Assembly (NCBI GenBank): GCA_004352715.1
Contig: SCFE01000081.1
Coordinates: forward strand, 1,239,925-1,303,924
From: Hofstenia miamia
Lineage: Eukaryota; Xenacoelomorpha; Acoela
Direction: 5' to 3'
DNA: 64,000 nucleotides
Of this stretch, positions 1 to 12,299 are shown piece by piece. The notes under the pieces are model-generated. The model made no database searches and had not been told where the DNA came from. It worked only from the letters and a program-made list of their open reading frames with translations. The position numbers and the translations under genes were made by a program. Numbering within the stretch: the first letter of the stretch is position 1; each line of letters starts with the position of its first letter.

Positions 1-344
1 GCCCCTTCCCCCCAAAGCGAAGTCTAGCCCCCCTCTTTTTGGAGCAAAATGAACCTTTTACTATTAATATTGTTTAGTTAAAAGAGAGATAAATTGTCAA
101 TGACAGGGGCGCAGATTATGGTATGTTACCATACCATTATGGACTATATTATGGCTACCATAATGGTATGGTAGAGAAACAAATGAAGCCTCCCATACAT
201 AATATATACTAAATATTTAAAAAACTGAATAATTTACTGCACTCTTTTCAAAATTTTAATTGATTCAATTTATTGCCCCTCCAGGAAATGTTTCTGCCCC
301 TCCAAATAGTTTTTTGACTATAGTCAAAAGACTAATCGTGTGGC
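1..344. other. No gene seen; AT-rich sequence
   Basis: I see no open frame or RNA gene here. Short C-rich runs occur at the very start and around 275-305, and an imperfect palindrome around ATGGTATG lies at 117-170. These may be remnants of a transposon end, but no partner end is visible. Confidence 0.5.
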
Positions 345-556
345 ACCCCCTTTATTTTAGAAATGTTTATTAGATAATAGGAAGAGCAATGGAAAAAATT
401 CTGAGAGTGCAATATTTTAAAAAAAATATCGAGCTGGAACAAGCCTCATTGAAAGATTTTACGTGGCGAGCCGAGCCGATCCGAGCCGAGCCGAACTTAC
501 TCAAAATTTAAACGAGCCTAGCCGGGCTTAGAAATTACGGCTCTTTGACAAGTCTG
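345..556 (-). repeat. GGCTCGG-family dispersed repeat, copy 1
   Basis: This stretch reads as the reverse complement of most of the 27117-27475 element. It has the same AAATGTTTATTA..ATAATAGGAA block, the CTGAGAGTGCAATATTT block, several GAGCCGAGCC motifs and the end CTTTGACAAGTCTG. It is a truncated copy of a small non-coding transposon-like repeat. Confidence 0.6.
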
Positions 557-904
557 TGATACGAAATGCTTAGTGATTCTTCGTATACCAAATATTTTCA
601 AATAACGAAATATATCTTTTCAAATAGAGATCAAAAAATAATATACGGGAGTGCTCAGTACAGCAGCAGGAGAAACTTTTCAGCTTCAATCAGGACGTGA
701 GCTGTTTTTTAAAATTTGGTTCGCCATTGTATTATATTTGCAATTTTATTATATGTAGGCCTACTAGCTATAACATGTCTGGAATATATTATCTCAATTC
801 AGTACTCAATTTCATTAATAATGACTAAATTTAGCTTATTTCATCTCATTACGTAATCAGAAGTAAATTTACGGGACTGCAGCCTATATTAGGCCAAACA
901 AAGT

Positions 905-1030
905 TATTGTTCTGCTTCTTAATTTGTTTATGCAGATTTTTTTTACGCTTTCATTCAATTCACCTTTTTTAGTCTTATTTTAAAATTCGTGTTAAATAAT
1001 AGCAAGAGCGATGTAAAAAATTTGACTGAG
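905..1030 (-). repeat. GGCTCGG-family repeat fragment
   Basis: A second partial copy keeps only the AT-rich core (TTTATGCAGATTTTTTTTAC and the AATAATAGCAAGAGCGATG block) that is also seen at 345-556, 21595-21780 and 27117-27475. Both ends are lost. Confidence 0.45.
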
Positions 1031-2044
1031 CAAAATCTATCATGTTAAAGATAAACTCATGTGACTATCTCCTGCGTTTGCGACCAGTGCAATAAAGACT
1101 TATCGTTTGTTCATTTTCTTTTTTTCTTCTATGAAGTTTGTTGTAAATTGTACTCATTGAGATATATTACAGATATCAAGAATAGAGAACATTTACTTTT
1201 GCTCAAATATGGTCAAAGTGAAATATTGTGAGATATAATGTTAACTGATGAATTTTGCAAATTCTCTTGTATATAGTGCGTCGATTTTTTGCAAAGTGCC
1301 AAGAATTTGTCAAAAAATAATTTACAAGATGACATAAAGTAAACCAAATGTCCATTGCAATTTTATAAACTTGATTTAGATATAGGCTATCTTGTTTCAA
1401 TTTGACTGCATTGAGAATAGTAATTTCTGCATTTTATGCACCAATCAATGTAACTTCTCACTTGGTAATTGGTTAAATGCAAAACCAGATTACACATCAT
1501 AAAGCCAAATACTTTTCATGATGCCTCTTTTCAAATCACGGTGCATGTTATGTTCATATTTGATTTAGACCGTCGACATAATTGTCATCCAGCATTGCCA
1601 AGATGGTCCGGATTTGACCTAATACTGCAATTAATTTTTTTGTATATCATTCAGGGTGGTTACGGGTCAACTCATTCGACAGGAAAGTAAAAAATTCGAT
1701 GGGTGGGGTTTCTGGGCACCCTTAGAGAAATCAGGTTGCGGGTCATTCATAATTGTTAGGGAGGAAGAACACTAACAGAATTAAGGAACAATTTAAGAAG
1801 TCAAACGCTTCAATCTTTAAAATTCTTAAAGACTAATAGATTTTAAATATACTTGTTTTTTTTTATTTTGTTTTGTTTTTATTGATGCTTTTTATACTAA
1901 AACATTTTTGTGCGTATTATACTAGTAATTATTCTTTGATTTGTTTGGGGTACGGATTATTGTTAGACAGGCGCGGTCGGGTCGCAGGTTAAAAATTCAA
2001 TATATTTCATTCTCATTATTAGAATTCAAAATTTCCTAATCCAG
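1031..2044. other. No gene seen
   Basis: Only short frames without coding character occur here. A polypyrimidine stretch leading to the AG at 2043-2044 is the candidate splice acceptor for the exon that follows. Confidence 0.5.
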
Positions 2045-2454
2045 GTGAACTACCATCATCAAAATATCTTCATTACTTGAAACTTGAATCATGCTTGAAA
2101 GAGCTTCATCACCAACTTCCTCAACTATTTACAAGGAACATTAGATATTTGAAAGAAGAGTTGCATGCATGCAATGTAAGATATAAAATGATTTGACATA
2201 ATTTCGTATTCTTAATATTTGTTAGATCAAATAACTTGGGGTTATGAAGTTACCCCATATGGCGATAATCATAGAAATGCAGTTAATATTGTAAATAAAG
2301 CTGCTAAAGATTGCTGCTATTTAGCATTATTAGGTATTTAGGTTGATATAAAAAGTCATACGTTTTTGTTGGTTTACCGGACTTTCCCGTCTTTCAGCAA
2401 CGTAATTAAGGACTCTGGGATGACAGAATCACCCAAACGACGTAGAACGGTTAA
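2045..2454 (+). CDS. Candidate multi-exon host gene, three exon-like blocks
   Basis: Three blocks look like exons separated by very short introns. Block 1 (2045-2175) follows AATCCAG, encodes ELPSSKYLHYLKLES.. and ends at GTAAGATA. Block 2 (2226-2333) follows TTTGTTAG, encodes QITWGYEVTPYGDN.. and ends at GTATTTAG. Block 3 (2398-2454) follows CCCGTCTTTCAG, encodes NVIKDSGMTESPKRRRTV and ends at GTAAGAATG. Implied introns are 50 and 64 bp. Block 3 carries a basic SPKRRR motif next to a serine-proline, like a nuclear-localisation or kinase site. Each block is open in one frame only, but those frames do not join in phase: block 1 leaves phase 0, block 2 needs one preceding base, and block 3 needs two. 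Exons may therefore be missing, my boundaries may be off, or the gene may be decaying. I do not recognise the protein. Confidence 0.45.
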
Positions 2455-3181
2455 GTAAGAATGATTATAATTAGGATTAAAATGCAATCCCAAGCAAGAT
2501 TGTCATATTCTTTGAAACTAAAGAATACCAATAATCCTGTGTAAAGAGTTATTTAAAGCTTTTTAGATTATACTATTGCAAACCTGTTAAGCTTTATTTG
2601 AACTATTCAATAGCAAGGAAACATGCAAAAAAATTTTATTTGTTGGTAATATTTTCATGGTCACATTTGGACTTTATGCCCAAGATTCTTAAGATCATGA
2701 AAATAATTGTGCAAAAGCTCATAAAAAACTATTTTATTTTAGCAAATTTTCTGTAGGACAATGAAAACAACCATCTCCGATATTACATCAGATTTTTGCA
2801 ATCAGAAAAATTTTAAATTTTTCGAAAAGGGTTCTCATATTCCACACAACAAGTTCTTTTGCGTACACAACAATCTTAAATTTCCTACATAATGCATAAC
2901 TACAAGCCTGAGTGTATACATATAGTACATTGCTATATTTTGCAAGCAATGTTATTTTAAAAGATATGCAAGAAAATTTTCAGTGAAATTTAGATCATAA
3001 GCAAGAGGAGAGAAGGAAGTGGCGATTTGAAGATACACATAAACCATTTCAGTTTATCACCGAATTTTAAAGCATAGTATTGGAGAATACGTATTTTATG
3101 CATTTTAGATTTATTGATTTACAAATAGTTTCGCGTCCCTTATTATCCTATAACAGCTACAATGCTTTTTTGTTGTTGTCT
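2455..3181. other. Non-coding, probably intronic
   Basis: No convincing frame is present. If the blocks at 2045-2454 and 4275-4484 belong to one gene, this is part of the intron between them, which also holds a (TA)n tract and a gap. Confidence 0.4.
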
Positions 3182-3185
3182 ATAG

Positions 3186-3221
<36 letters not shown>

Positions 3222-3535
3222 NNNNNNNNNNNNNNNNNNNNNNNNNNNNNNNNNNNNNNNNNNNNNNNNNNNNNNNNNNNNNNNNNNNNNNNNNNNNNNN
3301 NNNNNNNNNNNNNNNNNNNNNNNNNNNNNNNNNNNNNNNNNNNNNNNNNNNNNNNNNNNNNNNNNNNNNNNNNNNNNNNNNNNNNNNNNNNNNNNNNNNN
3401 NNNNNNNNNNNNNNNNNNNNNNNNNNNNNNNNNNNNNNNNNNNNNNNNNNNNNNNNNNNNNNNNNNNNNNNNNNNNNNNNNNNNNNNNNNNNNNNNNNNN
3501 NNNNNNNNNNNNNNNTATATATATATATTTCCTAC
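3182..3535. repeat. (TA)n microsatellite flanking a 294-bp gap
   Basis: A TATATA tract runs into Ns at 3222-3515 and resumes on the far side, so the assembly broke inside the microsatellite. Open frames across it are meaningless. Confidence 0.9.
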
Positions 3536-4274
3536 ATAAATTAATATTGAATTCTGCTTTCATAATGTTAAAATAATAAATATTAATTTGTAATGAATGA
3601 AAATCTTTAACAGTAAACATGTAATTTATATGTAATTCAAGACCATTATTGGGGTCACTCATTTAGGAATGCGTAAACAAGCTCATTTCATTACGCGTGG
3701 CTTAATGATAATCAAGAAAATACGAATACAGATATTGAAACAATATATATTGCTTCAATAAAGACATTAAAGTATGACATAAAATAGCTTGTTGCTGCTG
3801 CATATTCCAAAAATTTAATATTGAAAAATATTCTAATATTTTAGTTCAACTGTTCTGTTAAATGAGCAATATTAATATTTCTTATTTTAATAATTTCTGC
3901 ATATTCGGATGTTCTTGTAATTCCTTCTTATATTTTATAATGAATTAACTGAAATATAAAAAGCATCCCCTCCCCAACTTTTGTTCAACTTTAATTAAAT
4001 GACTAAAATTGTTCATGTAGCATACCATATCAACAACAAAGTTGGCGACTAAAGTTGTTCGTTCGGACGACAAAAATCGGTGACAAGAGGTGTTCGTGAA
4101 GCATAAGCTTTAGATAAACGGAAATTTCATAATATCATGAACCTAGAAATTTGCTGAGCCATTGCTAATTTAACCAATTTTATTTCGAAGTCTCACTTTT
4201 TACATATAATTTCATCTATTTTCAAAGAAATTTACATTTACAACAATTGATGGTTATACTATTTTTGATTATAG

Positions 4275-4484
4275 ATGGCATTCAGAAATTCACAAAACCT
4301 CTGTCAAAATGACGTCGAAAAAGCTTCGAATAATTGTAATTTATCTACTGCAAATCGACATGCAACTATCGATTCCACTGCTGTTACGACATCAGTGTGT
4401 GATTATTGGGTTAAATTGGAAAGCCTTAGCGTTTCCAGATCTAAGTCGCTAATATCCAGTCGATTTGAATTTCCAGCTTTTTGA
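4275..4484 (+). CDS. Candidate terminal exon or small ORF, 69 aa
   Basis: An ATG directly after TTTTTGATTATAG, a good splice-acceptor context, opens 69 codons ending in TGA. The peptide starts MAFRNSQNLCQNDVEKASNN and ends in a serine-rich SRSKSLISSRFEFPAF. It could be the last exon of the gene suggested at 2045-2454, or a short independent gene. The +1 frame from the same acceptor is also open for about 60 codons, so the frame is not certain. No family is recognised and no signal peptide or membrane segment is visible. The next 700 bp hold no further coding signal. Confidence 0.35.
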   Translation: MAFRNSQNLCQNDVEKASNNCNLSTANRHATIDSTAVTTSVCDYWVKLESLSVSRSKSLISSRFEFPAF

Positions 4485-5204
4485 AAAATATTTATTCAAA
4501 CATTAATGTAAAAATATATAGTGAGTCCAATTTAAGAGGCTTGAGCACTTGATACTTCAAAGACTTTTGTTGCCATTATCACATACAGTTTTTTGCTGAT
4601 TCAAAATAGACTCATAGATTATAGGCTCTTGAAAAAGAATTGGAATAAATGTGACTTGTCTATTGCATTTGGGCTAAAACGCTATTGTAACATTATTCTC
4701 AGACTCTAAAGGTAATTTGCATAATGTATTTGATTATTTGTGTATGTATTTTGAAAAACAAGTATTTTTCATTAATGTAAATACGGATACATTGGATATT
4801 AGCCTTATATTAGTAATTCAAAATTTGTGTTCAATGCTGAAGGCTTTCACTAGATGGCGTTGGTTTACTAAAATTTTAAATTGAATTTACTTTAAAGATC
4901 TTGAAGTTTTATAAAGTATTTTGCAGAATCAAAGTTTATTAAATTTTATTACAGTTCAGTGAAGTAATTTTATGTTTCTCATTGAATGTATGACAAGAGT
5001 AATATACTAAATTAAATAGAGTAATCTGACTCAGCAACAATTTATAATGAATAAAACTACGTAAGGAAGACTATAAATAAATATATGTAAGTATTTAATA
5101 GCCAAAATCCAAAAATAAGAATTTCTTATAAATTAATGTATGTACTTAACAGTGCATTAATTGTTTCACAAAAGTGTAAACTTTTAAAATGGATAACATA
5201 CCAA
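4485..5204. other. No gene seen
   Basis: AT-rich sequence without supported coding frames, RNA genes or repeat structure. Confidence 0.5.
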
Positions 5205-5312
5205 ATCATACATACACATTCCGATTCCAAACTTTCAATCATATGTACAATTTTGAAGATCATACATACACATTCCGATTCCAAACTTTCAATCATATGT
5301 ACAATTTTGAAT
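5205..5312. repeat. Tandem duplication, 54-bp unit x2
   Basis: Two nearly identical head-to-tail copies of a 54-bp unit beginning ATCATACATACACATTCCG are visible. The copies meet at 5258/5259. Confidence 0.9.
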
Positions 5313-5431
5313 TTGATTAATTTTAAAAAATCACTTTTTAAATTATAGACAAGGTAAAAAATTTAGTAAAATTTTACTTAATAGTTATTATGGCTGCTCT
5401 AATTGCTAACCTCAAAATTAAAGGCGTTGAC

Positions 5432-6482
5432 ACATATATATATATATATATGTATANNNNNNNNNNNNNNNNNNNNNNNNNNNNNNNNNNNNNNNNNNNN
5501 NNNNNNNNNNNNNNNNNNNNNNNNNNNNNNNNNNNNNNNNNNNNNNNNNNNNNNNNNNNNNNNNNNNNNNNNNNNNNNNNNNNNNNNNNNNNNNNNNNNN
5601 NNNNNNNNNNNNNNNNNNNNNNNNNNNNNNNNNNNNNNNNNNNNNNNNNNNNNNNNNNNNNNNNNNNNNNNNNNNNNNNNNNNNNNNNNNNNNNNNNNNN
5701 NNNNNNNNNNNNNNNNNNNNNNNNNNNNNNNNNNNNNNNNNNNNNNNNNNNNNNNNNNNNNNNNNNNNNNNNNNNNNNNNNNNNNNNNNNNNNNNNNNNN
5801 NNNNNNNNNNNNNNNNNNNNNNNNNNNNNNNNNNNNNNNNNNNNNNNNNNNNNNNNNNNNNNNNNNNNNNNNNNNNNNNNNNNNNNNNNNNNNNNNNNNN
5901 NNNNNNNNNNNNNNNNNNNNNNNNNNNNNNNNNNNNNNNNNNNNNNNNNNNNNNNNNNNNNNNNNNNNNNNNNNNNNNNNNNNNNNNNNNNNNNNNNNNN
6001 NNNNNNNNNNNNNNNNNNNNNNNNNNNNNNNNNNNNNNNNNNNNNNNNNNNNNNNNNNNNNNNNNNNNNNNNNNNNNNNNNNNNNNNNNNNNNNNNNNNN
6101 NNNNNNNNNNNNNNNNNNNNNNNNNNNNNNNNNNNNNNNNNNNNNNNNNNNNNNNNNNNNNNNNNNNNNNNNNNNNNNNNNNNNNNNNNNNNNNNNNNNN
6201 NNNNNNNNNNNNNNNNNNNNNNNNNNNNNNNNNNNNNNNNNNNNNNNNNNNNNNNNNNNNNNNNNNNNNNNNNNNNNNNNNNNNNNNNNNNNNNNNNNNN
6301 NNNNNNNNNNNNNNNNNNNNNNNNNNNNNNNNNNNNNNNNNNNNNNNNNNNNNNNNNNNNNNNNNNNNNNNNNNNNNNNNNNNNNNNNNNNNNNNNNNNN
6401 NNNNNNNNNNNNNNNNNNNNNNNNNNNNNNNNNNNNNNNNNNNNNNNNNNNNNNNNGTATATATATATATATATATATATAT
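5432..6482. repeat. (TA)n microsatellite flanking a 1000-bp gap
   Basis: TATATA sequence enters and leaves the N run at 5457-6456. The gap is exactly 1000 Ns, which suggests a default or estimated size rather than a measured one. Confidence 0.9.
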
Positions 6483-6565
6483 CCAAGCTTTAATTCCCGT
6501 ACACAGCGCAAAGCGCTCTGTAAAAAGGAAATTGGATTTATTCAGAAATATTTGCTATAAACAAG

Positions 6566-6643
6566 TATATATATACATGCATATATATATTATATATACA
6601 AATCTAAACATTTTCATATATATATATATATATTATATATATC
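6566..6643. repeat. Interrupted (TA)n repeats
   Basis: Two clusters of TATATA with short interruptions lie just downstream of the gap. Confidence 0.8.
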
Positions 6644-6860
6644 ATTTTTTACAGCAAAAGTACTATAAATTTGTGAGGTAAAAAATTAATCTTTTGAGTA
6701 ATTTATTCAATATTAGGTTAAAATATTTTGTGTGAATTTATTTTAAAACTTATTCCTCCTTTAACAACTATTTGAAGCTATGGTATTCAATAAGGCCATA
6801 TTCATTAGTCAAGGCTATTTTCTTTTGGGCTCGTTGATTTCCTAACCAAGTTTAGTTTAC

Positions 6861-7501
6861 TTTGTATATAATGGTTAATAGTTTTTCGTTTATTCTCACC
6901 TGCATATCTTTTGGTTTTTTCCATAAAAGTGCATGCGTCTACATTATCAAAAAATTTTCCAATAGGCTCAAATTTAAGGAAGTCTTTGAAAGGATAGAAT
7001 GACAAATTCTTTTTAGTTTATCTACATTAAAAATAAAACTAATTTTGTAGAGTAATGCTTTCCACCGTCAAGTATTTTTTCGAACTTCTTTTTCTTCATT
7101 GAGTTCTAATTTAATGTAATTTTTAAAACAGTTTAAATAAAACAAATCTGTGTTATTTTTTTAAAATTTAGTGCGTTTGAAGCTATTTTATATTGAACCA
7201 GTCGATCTTCTAATGAAGTATACCTTACCTTGGATACAATAGTTAATACCTTTTAACTGAACTGAAAATTCATTAATGAAGTGCTGGAGAATGAGAAATA
7301 GAGTAATGCAGATGTTAGAGAAAAGTATCTGTAAATTCCATTCTCCTTCATTAAATTCAATATCAATGTTAGGCAGTTCCGCCCATTTATTCAATAGTTT
7401 TACACTAAAGTTCTTCTGTGAAAGCGTCTTTCTGCTTTTAATTCTTCTGCCTGTCTTGAGCTCTTAAGTGATTTTAAAAAATTATTTCGAAAATTCGTCA
7501 T
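6861..7501 (-). CDS. Weak minus-strand gene candidate with duplicated exon-like units
   Basis: Read on the minus strand, an ATG at 7501 opens MTNFRNNFLKSLKSSRQAEE.. and runs to a stop near 7408. Farther along, two exon-like ends resemble each other. One encodes ..LKGINYCIQ before GTAAGG (about 7235), and the other encodes ..KRKTINHYIQ before GTAAAC (about 6861). The intron starts after both are also alike, for instance the shared ATAAAATAGC/AGAAAATAGC block. This suggests an old tandem duplication of an exon plus its flank. I could not join the segments in one frame, and no domain is recognised. It may be a decayed gene or an old transposon protein. Confidence 0.25.
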
Positions 7502-8230
7502 CTAAGTTAGTTGACAGACGTTAATAAATTGAAATTCAATTGTGAGGCTCATCCTGTATAATTTCTCACAGTTAACTTTGTCAACACTAATTTTATTCGG
7601 CGATGCTTTCTGTCATAAATTATTAAATGACAGGGACGTGTCCGATTTTCCTATACTAGATGATTTTTTGTAGAACTACCGTCTCAGAGGAGTTAATTGG
7701 GCCATCTGGCTAAGATATTTGATGATCTAGTGTGATGATGAAACGCTAAACATGTATAGAAATTTGTGAAAAATATTTAAAATATAAAAACCTCAACAAT
7801 GTATCAGTATATCCTTAACTAGCTTAGATCACTTGTTTAAGAAAAATTCTTTATATTTTGGCAATACTTTGACTAGCTACTTAAATAATGTAATTAAAAA
7901 ACTGCCAATAAATAGATTTATATCTGTGCTACAATATTTTATTACTTATAACCATCAAAGTAATGTCAAAAACAGTGTAATATCCTACACATACACAGCA
8001 CACCACTGGTACAAAATGAGCTGCACTGGTGGTTATAGTTATGAAGCTTATCACTATCATATTTTTTAAGCTTTCAATAGACAAAATGCATTTCAAAAAA
8101 TCTTCATCAAATTAATAATTTTTTTAATAACTTATTTTATGTAGCCTAAGTGAAATATTAACCCGATTTGCCACAAGTTATCTTTGTCTATTAAACACAC
8201 AGCGCAGTTGGTTCAGCCCGCAGCCCTCCT
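7502..8230. other. No gene seen
   Basis: Nothing beyond short non-coding frames. The sequence around 7620-7740 is slightly less AT-rich, but no feature is supported. Confidence 0.4.
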
Positions 8231-8234
8231 TTAA

Positions 8235-9194
8235 CCCATTTCAGACTGCGAGGTCATATACGACCGCTATATAAAATTGCATTTACATATTAGTACAAGT
8301 TGATATGAATTTGTTATTTCGCTTATTCTGATATGATTCATTCCCTGATTAACCCTCAAGAATCATGTATATATTTTAGTTTTGTTTTTCGGTTTGACAG
8401 TTAATTTAGTAAACAAAAATTTTGTTGCAAGCAAAGGTAAATATTATTTTTTTATAAGGCTATTTGATCGTAGTTAGAAATGACTTTTGCACTAATAAAC
8501 TTATCCAAGCCCTAACTAGTAAACCATCAATATTTAAATCATAACTAAATAGACTGAATTGTTGAAACTCATGTCAACATGGCAAAAACCATCTTACGGT
8601 GATATACAACCGCTTGGGATTTAAATCTACATGTCCTAAAATATTCTAAAAATGATTTTAGTCTTATTTTACATGAAAATTTTTACAAATAAACTATTTA
8701 CAAAGGCATAAATCAGGCCAGAGAGTGTCTGCATCAAGCTTGACATCGGTTCTCAGCAGCCTCACGTTATTGTCTTAGCAGTCCATCAACTAGACGTGAA
8801 TATAAGTGGTGCAAAAACAATACTGGTTAAAGATGCAAATCTTTTAAAATTTCTCTTCAGGATGAGTGTTTTGAAAATTACCATAAATACTACTGTATTC
8901 TGATTTAGTAACGCATTCCTTTATAATTTTTTTAGATAAAAAATACATAAAAACTTTGTATTTTTTCAAAATAATATTACCTTGATAAGCAAGTGCTAGG
9001 CACAGGAATTAATATTTTGTATATAATACCTCAGATTTCATTAGATTTGTTATAATCTTGTTTAAATATTGTTAAAAATAACTAAATTAAAAAAAGTTAA
9101 TAACAGAAGAAATTATTTGTATCATAACATTTTTTTAGAAGGTGTATGACATGCGTATATAATTCCCAAAAGTTCGCATACGACGGCAGGTTTT
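8235..9194. mobile_element. Possible non-autonomous piggyBac-type element
   Basis: TTAA at 8231-8234 is followed by CCCATTTCAGACTGCGAGG and a CATATACGACCGC motif. Near 9170-9194 the inverted partner GCATACGACGGCAGG precedes TTAA at 9195-9198. piggyBac elements insert at TTAA and usually begin CCC. A related motif (GGTGATATACAACCGC) occurs inside at about 8600. The right end lacks a clear GGG, and there is no transposase frame. The call rests on the TTAA pair and weak inverted similarity. Confidence 0.3.
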
Positions 9195-9198
9195 TTAA

Positions 9199-10937
9199 CT
9201 TTTTAGTTTTGATAGGAATGTGTGTAGACCTTAAGAACAAGAGAAAATATTATTTATTATGAGGTTAGATGATGCTAATGATTTTGAAAAAATTAGATAA
9301 AAATTACAAACTTGGTCATATATGGTTTAATATAAATATGTCTACTAAATATTTTCCCATGAATTTTTTATGTTTGTAAACAATCATTTTTTCTCCAAAT
9401 GAGAGCATTAGTTAGGTAGTGATGTCATCATTTCAATAATAGGTAAGATAATGCCATTTTTGAAAGATTATTGATTTTTTCAATAGGTATAATTTTATGA
9501 TAGTTGACATAGCCTGGTTAAGCGATTTATGGAAGATCCTTTACTTGCAAAAGATATAAAATGTCGAAGTGGCGAACAAAAGCAGTCACTTTAAAAATAT
9601 ATATTTTGAAAATTTTATTGGCAATGCACAGACATACCAAGATATTTAAGATGCTAAAATTTATATAAGTTTACAAGGAGCGAAATCAACAATCTGAGGT
9701 AAATAGGGTCAGAATAATATAGTCGTGATTATTTTGCAACCTCAATTAAGTTAACAAATAAATAGTTAACAATTAAAAATTGTTTTTAGCATTTTAAATG
9801 ATTTTTTCAAATTCTGATATTGTTATTATATGTAATTTAGAAATTCATTTCAACCTTTAAATAGGTATTTAATTTCTTGAAATGATACTTTCAAATAATA
9901 GGATTTCATATGGCTACTAGTGCCATCTATAATTTATCATCATTTCACTGTCTCTGATTTCTTGTTTTGTCACTGGTCGTCAAGGGATGAATATTATATT
10001 ATAACTAATATAATATATAAATTTGAATTTTCAAGTTGACATCGAACATACAAGTTGTAATTCAGATTATTCTTAGTGATTTACGAAAATAATATTTAAG
10101 CTTTTCAACAACATTAGGGTAACAAATGTGATCCTATGAACACTAAATTTGACTAAATTTATTTAAATTATTCGAAAGTAATTGAAAATCCAAAGTAGCA
10201 TGTATAATATTGGAACAAATTTCTTAAAACATTTAAGCTAGTGTTAGTTTCAGGAGAGTTTTAAATTATCACGATTGCAATTGATCAGATTTGACAAAAA
10301 TAAATCCACTGTTGATTAATTTTTTTTAAAAATATTTTCGGCATCTTGCGGTTTGGAAAAAAATAAACGGAAGGAGTTTCTGTCACTGCTAGTCTGATGG
10401 CTCTTATTACCTATTTCATAAAAAACATCTGTAGCCTCTTAAATTTTTTTCAAAAGGGCCTATTGACTCCAAAATTAGATTAGATCCATTCCCAATAAGA
10501 AAATCATTTCAATTCTTCTAGTATTTTGAAATAGAGCCACAAACTTCGAGAAAATATCTAATAATTTTCTAATTTTTTTTTATTACTACAGTCTATCCTA
10601 ATTGTCTAAAATATTGCACTGTTAGAATTTAGCATTTCAGTATTTTACTATTTTGACGAAGCATAGAAAATATTGGCATTATATATCCTCATAGAGTTTA
10701 ATTGAATTGAACAATGTGTGCTTAAGTGACCTTAATTGTGTAGAACTCTTAATTCATATTTTCTATTCATATTGAACCTTGAAATGACAATATGAAATCC
10801 AGCTCTATTGTTACAATGTCATGAGTTGAGTATCGTTTTAAACAATTATAATGTTCCCCACTTAAATTTCATCTGTCAATGACATTATTCAATTGTTCAA
10901 GTACTTCCTAGATACTAATAAATTAAATATTGCTGTT

Positions 10938-10939
<2 letters not shown>
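9199..10939. other. No gene seen
   Basis: A long AT-rich stretch without supported features. Confidence 0.5.

Positions 10940-10971
<32 letters not shown>
10940..10971. repeat. (TA)n microsatellite
   Basis: An uninterrupted TA tract of about 16 units. Confidence 0.9.
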
Positions 10972-10975
<4 letters not shown>

Positions 10976-11790
10976 TTCGAAGTATATATGCCAAAAATGT
11001 TCAGGTGCATTCATTAAGGTTTAGAGGTCCCACACTAGCCTTGAGAATTAAAAAATTTCAAATTTTAACGATATTCGCAAGTTTTTCCATTATTTCCTGT
11101 GCCTACGTTAACTTCTAATGAGTCAAACTTGCTATGAATTATGTGACATTTGGGTTTACAAGAACTAGGGCTGGTTTATTATATTGTTTGACATCTGAAA
11201 TATTGAAAAATACATTTTTTTGTAATTTTTAATTATCCAAGATGATTTCCACCAGACAAATGTAATTTAGGGCAATGAGAAACAGCAGACCTGCACATTG
11301 TAAAAGCCTCGAATTTTTCAAATTTGTAGTGGACTCTAAAATATAATTATGAAATATGAAAAACAAGAAGGTATAATTAAAAGCAATATAACATGCTAAT
11401 TAAAAACTAGCAATAACATTTGTCCAGTTATTAATTCATGAGATTAAGTTGCTAATACGAGGACGTATTTGAAATATTATATAACTAATTACTTTAGGGC
11501 CAGGTGAGTGCTCGAAATTCGGGTAAATTTCGTGCCTTGGTCGAGTACTCAAACTCGACTCGAGGTCCAAAAACTCAACTTTACATTTTAAATGGTTAAA
11601 ACAAATTGGATATTTGTTTAAATCGGTTTACTTTTCTTCTATTTCTAGATTTTTTTCTCAAATTCCAAGTCATCGGGCTTGTGTTTTCTCATTTACATGT
11701 AGTATAGCATTTTGTATTTCTTTTGTACATTTATAGGGTTGCAGGGTTACATATAGTTTAGTCTAGGGAGAAAAATGTAGTCTACATATT

Positions 11791-12000
11791 CAGTGTGCAT
11801 CAAATTATTATGGACACCAGTTATGCAATCATTATTAGGCATATACCATATTGTTTTATTCAAATATAGCGTTAATTTCAATTTTTATCCAAAAATATTA
11901 TTAGTTTTACTGATTTCAATTGGTATTTTGTTATACAAATGCTAATGGAGAAAATTTACATGTGCGTACTTAAACATGTCCTGGTCAAATTATTATGGAA
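11791..12000 (+). mobile_element. One end of a Tc1-type (IR/DR) transposon
   Basis: CAGTGTGCATC at 11791 starts a terminal-repeat-like segment. The core TCAAATTATTATGGA occurs at 11800-11814 and again, in the same orientation, at 11985-11999, which is 185 bp inward. Tc1-like elements of the IR/DR type carry two direct transposase-binding repeats about 165-185 bp apart in each end. No matching inverted end or transposase was found, so this is at most a truncated copy. Confidence 0.35.
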
Positions 12001-12299
12001 ATTTTCAATTTTTACTTTTTTGAACCATGTAAACAACTTTGTGTTATACCGTCGCATTATTTTACAGTTGTGTTTCTTATATATCTTATGTATGCGTTGA
12101 ATGATAGACAATTTGACAAATTCTTTTGTAAGAAAATCCCCAGTGTGCAATGCAAGATTTGCGGAGTACAACATATTTCAAATATTGTCTATAATATTCT
12201 CTTACCATGTAAAACAGTATTGCAATTCTTTGCCAGATGTAGTGAGATCAACCTATTGTTAGAGTGCTCTGTGTTTTATTTTTAATACATCAGTCCTTC

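Noticed and set aside
3080-3662. Open frames crossing the gap at 3222-3515
   Set aside because: They are made of Tyr/Ile codons from (TA)n plus Ns and have no coding meaning. The same holds for frames over 5374-6560, 30412-31405, 33119-34089 and 56153-56678.
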